NCBI GenBank assembly: GCA_022113835.1
Contig: JAILWY010000002.1
Span: 10,084,501 to 10,148,500 of the forward strand
Source: Atopsyche davidsoni
Lineage: Eukaryota; Arthropoda; Insecta; Trichoptera; Hydrobiosidae
Direction: 5' to 3'
Length of the DNA stretch: 64,000 nt
This document shows positions 61,501-64,000 of this stretch, in pieces; position 1 is the first letter of the stretch, and every line of letters begins with the position of its first letter. Under the pieces are notes generated by a model, which was not told the origin of the DNA, ran no database searches, and saw only the letters and a program-made list of their open reading frames with translations. Position numbers and translations under genes: made by a program.

Positions 61501-63046
61501 ATTGTTATTTTCGACCAGGATGCTGATAAGGAGTTGCAGATCACGGCAGTGTCAGATAATCTCAAGTGGCTGATATCGATCGACAATAAGGGGACATTTA
61601 TGAAGCAGTTGTCAGGCCTTATCTGGGAGGAGGGCTACAAGGCCGGGGATCTCAAGGGACAGTGAGTACCGACTGGATATCTACTCATCTCAGGTCAACG
61701 CTCATTCCAAACTGCTGGACGTGTTACTCATGCTGGCATACGTCAACACAATTTTAAAAATTTCCTAAATTAGACAACGGACTTGAAGATATGCACACTA
61801 TAATTAATTGTAATTTGAGGTAGAATCCAAAAATGTCGTTGGTATTGTTGTGTATATAAGATAACAAAAAAAATTTCGCTTTCAAATATTTATGTATTAT
61901 TGTCATTGATTTTTCATTTTGATAATATTGAAAAAATCACTTTGTAGGCTTTGACTATCTGTCATCTGTAAATATTTATGAATGAGTTCAAGATCCACCC
62001 AAGATGGCACAGTTGATGACGATTAATCTGAAAATACAGTTGCTTCAGTAATAAGACAGTCTTAAGAGTGTTTTGTGCAATGTTTTAGTGTGTACCCGGA
62101 TGTGCCAGTGGCCATGGAGGCATGGCGTGCTGCTGGCCGCCGCCTGTTTGTGTACTCGTCGGGCTCGGAGCACGCTCAGCGCCTGCTCATGAACCACTCT
62201 GAGGCCGGAGACCTGCAACACCTTTTCGAAGGAAACTTTGATACTCAAGTCGGGCTCAAGAGGGAAGCTCAGAGCTACAAGAACATCATCGAAAAGATCG
62301 GCTGCAATGCTGATGAGGCTCTATTCCTCACTGACATTGTTCAAGGTAATATTTTTTATTTTACTAATTTACTTAACAAGAATTAAATAATTATGTTGAT
62401 GTGTATTCTAAAATTAGTAAAAAAATATATTCTATAATTCTCTGTTATAAATCTTGACTTTTCTCAAACTGCATGTAAATAAATCAAATATGAAAAAGCA
62501 AATGAATAATTAAAATCTTAAATGATAATTTTATTGTTAATGCCATTCAGTACAAATATCGCAAACCTCTACATAACATATTTTACATTTACAGAATTGG
62601 ATTCAAGGTATTCATACAAAGAGAATTTCAACAATTTTAAAATCTATTATTTATGTTAGCTATATTTTCTCAATAGAATTTTTTAGCCAACGAGCAACAG
62701 TAAAATAATATGTTCAAATAAATTTTGTTTGAATTAAAATATCAGTGGATAGTTTATATGTTCATAACACTGTCTGTATTATACACTACTATATGTATAG
62801 AGAACTCTTTCTGTTTTTTACGTAGAGTTTCTAGTACTGTGTTTATAAGTTTTTTTAAAAATTTCAGAGGGTGAAGCTGCTCACGAGGCGGGCCTGAACG
62901 CAGTGCTACTGGTACGGCCGGGGAACGCTGCACTGTCTGAAGCCGACCTGCAGGCCTTTTGCACAGTGTCCTCCTTCGCCGACCTGCCCCTCGTCTCCGC
63001 AACGAAGCGGAAACCCGATGACAAGGAAGAGGTTCTCACTTCCTAA
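49599..63046 (+). CDS. ENOPH1: Enolase-phosphatase E1
   Basis: Bifunctional HAD-superfamily enzyme of methionine salvage. It enolises 2,3-diketo-5-methylthiopentyl-1-phosphate and then dephosphorylates it to the acireductone; Mg2+-dependent, cytosolic. Exons: 49599-49697, 61100-61255, 61519-61661, 62089-62345, 62868-63046; 277 aa against about 260 in relatives, the extra length being a short N-terminal lead and a charged C-terminal tail. HAD motifs: I, DIEGTT at residues 21-26 with nucleophile D21 and acid/base E23; II, YSSGS at 155-159; III, K190 in GLKREAQSY; IV, LFLTD with D215. The ATG chosen is followed directly by a family-like lead into VVIVDIEGT. Unusual: the first intron is 11.4 kb, far larger than any other here. 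AATAAA at 63130-63135. Confidence 0.96.
50764..50780. repeat. (CA)n microsatellite
   Basis: About eight uninterrupted CA units inside ENOPH1 intron 1. Confidence 0.85.
52126..52140. repeat. C homopolymer (15)
   Basis: Fifteen C residues in a row in ENOPH1 intron 1; length may be affected by sequencing error. Confidence 0.8.
54780..54835 (+). repeat. tRNA-like T-arm relic
   Basis: GTGGGTTCTAATTCCAC folds as a T-arm (5-bp stem with one G-T pair, 7-nt loop TTCTAAT) and approximates a Pol III B box. TGGCCGCGATAGCCGG upstream is a weak A-box candidate. The rest of the cloverleaf is not convincing. Probably a fragment of a tRNA-derived SINE. Confidence 0.3.
56373..56389. repeat. C homopolymer (17)
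   Basis: Seventeen C residues in a row inside a CpG-rich block of ENOPH1 intron 1. Confidence 0.8.
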
Positions 63047-63129
63047 CTATTCTTAGACACTTAATCTAGTAACTGTGTAGATCTGCAACATATTTTTTTG
63101 TACGTAGTTATAACACGGTATGGTGATGG

Positions 63130-63135
63130 AATAAA
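63130..63135 (+). terminator. ENOPH1 poly(A) signal
   Basis: AATAAA 84 bp after the ENOPH1 stop codon, the first such hexamer downstream, in a context that suits a short 3' UTR. Confidence 0.6.
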
Positions 63136-63264
63136 GTATGTGTTGTTATGACTTTATATTGTAATATGTTTTTCAATTAACTTAACTAATTGTTTCAAAA
63201 AGTCTTTCAAACCAATAATTTTGGTGAATGGCATGTGGTAAATATATTTTAAACCGACCTAACC

Positions 63265-63475
63265 TTTTTATTATTTTTTTTTATTTTATTTTTATTTATT
63301 TTTTTTATTTGTTGGCATTTGCAACCCGCACCCAGGTACTGGTAAGCATACTACTGCTGAGTTGCGGGAGCGTATCCTTTTATTCGGCCTCCTTGAAGGC
63401 ATAAGAAGAGGAGAAAAACATATACAGAATATAGGGGAACATATAAACACCTAACCTAACCTAACCTAACCTTGC
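63265..63475 (-). repeat. Retroelement-like tail joined to (TTAGG)n repeat
   Basis: Four perfect CCTAA units (63450-63469, continuing CCT) equal the insect telomere repeat TTAGG on the minus strand. They are followed on that strand by about 140 bp of unique sequence, then an A-rich run (T-rich on plus, 63265-63310). This resembles a short truncated non-LTR retroelement with an A-rich 3' end. No coding frame. The telomere-type repeat is seen directly; the element label is inference. Confidence 0.45.
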
Positions 63476-64000
63476 ATGTGTCTAAGCTAACTCTGTATGA
63501 TTATTCATAAATAATTCATAAAAAGGTTTATAACCATCACATCTCCTTTTATGAACATCTTGGATATCAATAAATGTATATTGTATAGCTTTTGAATTGT
63601 ATACAAAATAAAGTGTCAGTAGCACAGTTTCTTACATGGGGTTTTTTTATTATATCACTGTACATGTCTGTGCTGTCTTGGAAAAGAGAAATGAGTTAAT
63701 ATTGATAAAATCAACTGGACGTCCCTTATATCTTAGTCATAAACACCAGAGGCAATACCTTGACTAACCTAAAGCTTGATCAGTACAGCCGTATTTGAAT
63801 TATTATCAATTGATATTCTAGAGATACCAAATTCAGAAAAAATATCAAGACATTATTTTCAAATGGTTATGTCAATTTAAGTTTCTGTCATAATAAAATT
63901 TAACTCATTTCTCTATTCTGCAATCAATATTTAATGCTGGCGACCTTATGTTTCTTTATATTCTTCCTTAAATATATATTTTCCCCTTGTCGCTGAAACT
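63476..64000. other. Right flank, nothing recognised
   Basis: AT-rich sequence without an open frame or repeat that I can support. Confidence 0.5.

Overview
The window looks like intron-rich, AT-rich insect nuclear DNA. Evidence for this: four kinds of ordinary animal gene with many GT-AG introns, insect-type flavin monooxygenases, insect-type DNA transposons (piggyBac, hAT, Tigger/pogo) and a short interstitial (TTAGG)n telomere-type repeat near the right end. The intron density argues against a fly of the Drosophila type. I cannot name the order with confidence.

Layout. 1-6782 is gene-free apart from degraded LINE-like fragments. 6783-20377 holds three complete flavin-containing monooxygenase (FMO) genes, head to tail on the minus strand. 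All three have seven exons with identical intron positions and phases, so they are clearly a tandem array. Copies A (6783-9207) and B (11953-14956) are very close; copy C (17624-20377) is more distant. A decayed piggyBac element (15148-17214) sits 192 bp upstream of the copy B start codon. 20378-21246 is a divergent intergenic region. 21247-33186 (plus) is the SKI2/SKIV2L RNA helicase, 20 exons and about 1193 aa, with a complete 2.3 kb hAT transposon inside intron 9. 33187-35421 is intergenic and contains a 5'-truncated LINE on the minus strand. 35422-47790 (plus) is claspin, 16 exons and 1294 aa, with a non-autonomous hAT element in intron 3 and a Tigger/pogo element in intron 6. 49599-63046 (plus) is enolase-phosphatase E1 (ENOPH1), 5 exons and 277 aa, whose first intron is 11.4 kb and carries scattered CpG-rich blocks. 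63047-64000 is downstream flank with a retroelement-like A-rich tail and the TTAGG repeat.

The genes do not form one pathway. The FMO array suggests oxidative handling of nitrogen- or sulfur-containing xenobiotics. SKI2 is the helicase of the cytoplasmic exosome cofactor, claspin is the Chk1 adaptor at replication forks, and ENOPH1 acts in methionine salvage. Exon joins were worked out by hand from splice signals, reading-frame continuity and family similarity. Exon sizes and phases agree across all three FMO copies, which is strong internal support.

I found no convincing unknown multi-gene system. The most interesting items are: a repeat-built non-autonomous hAT element with precise ends; a hAT transposase with an apparent in-frame internal loss that keeps its acidic catalytic residues; two GC-AG introns in SKI2; a 48-bp duplication of a splice donor in FMO copy B; and transposons placed tightly against FMO copy B on both sides.
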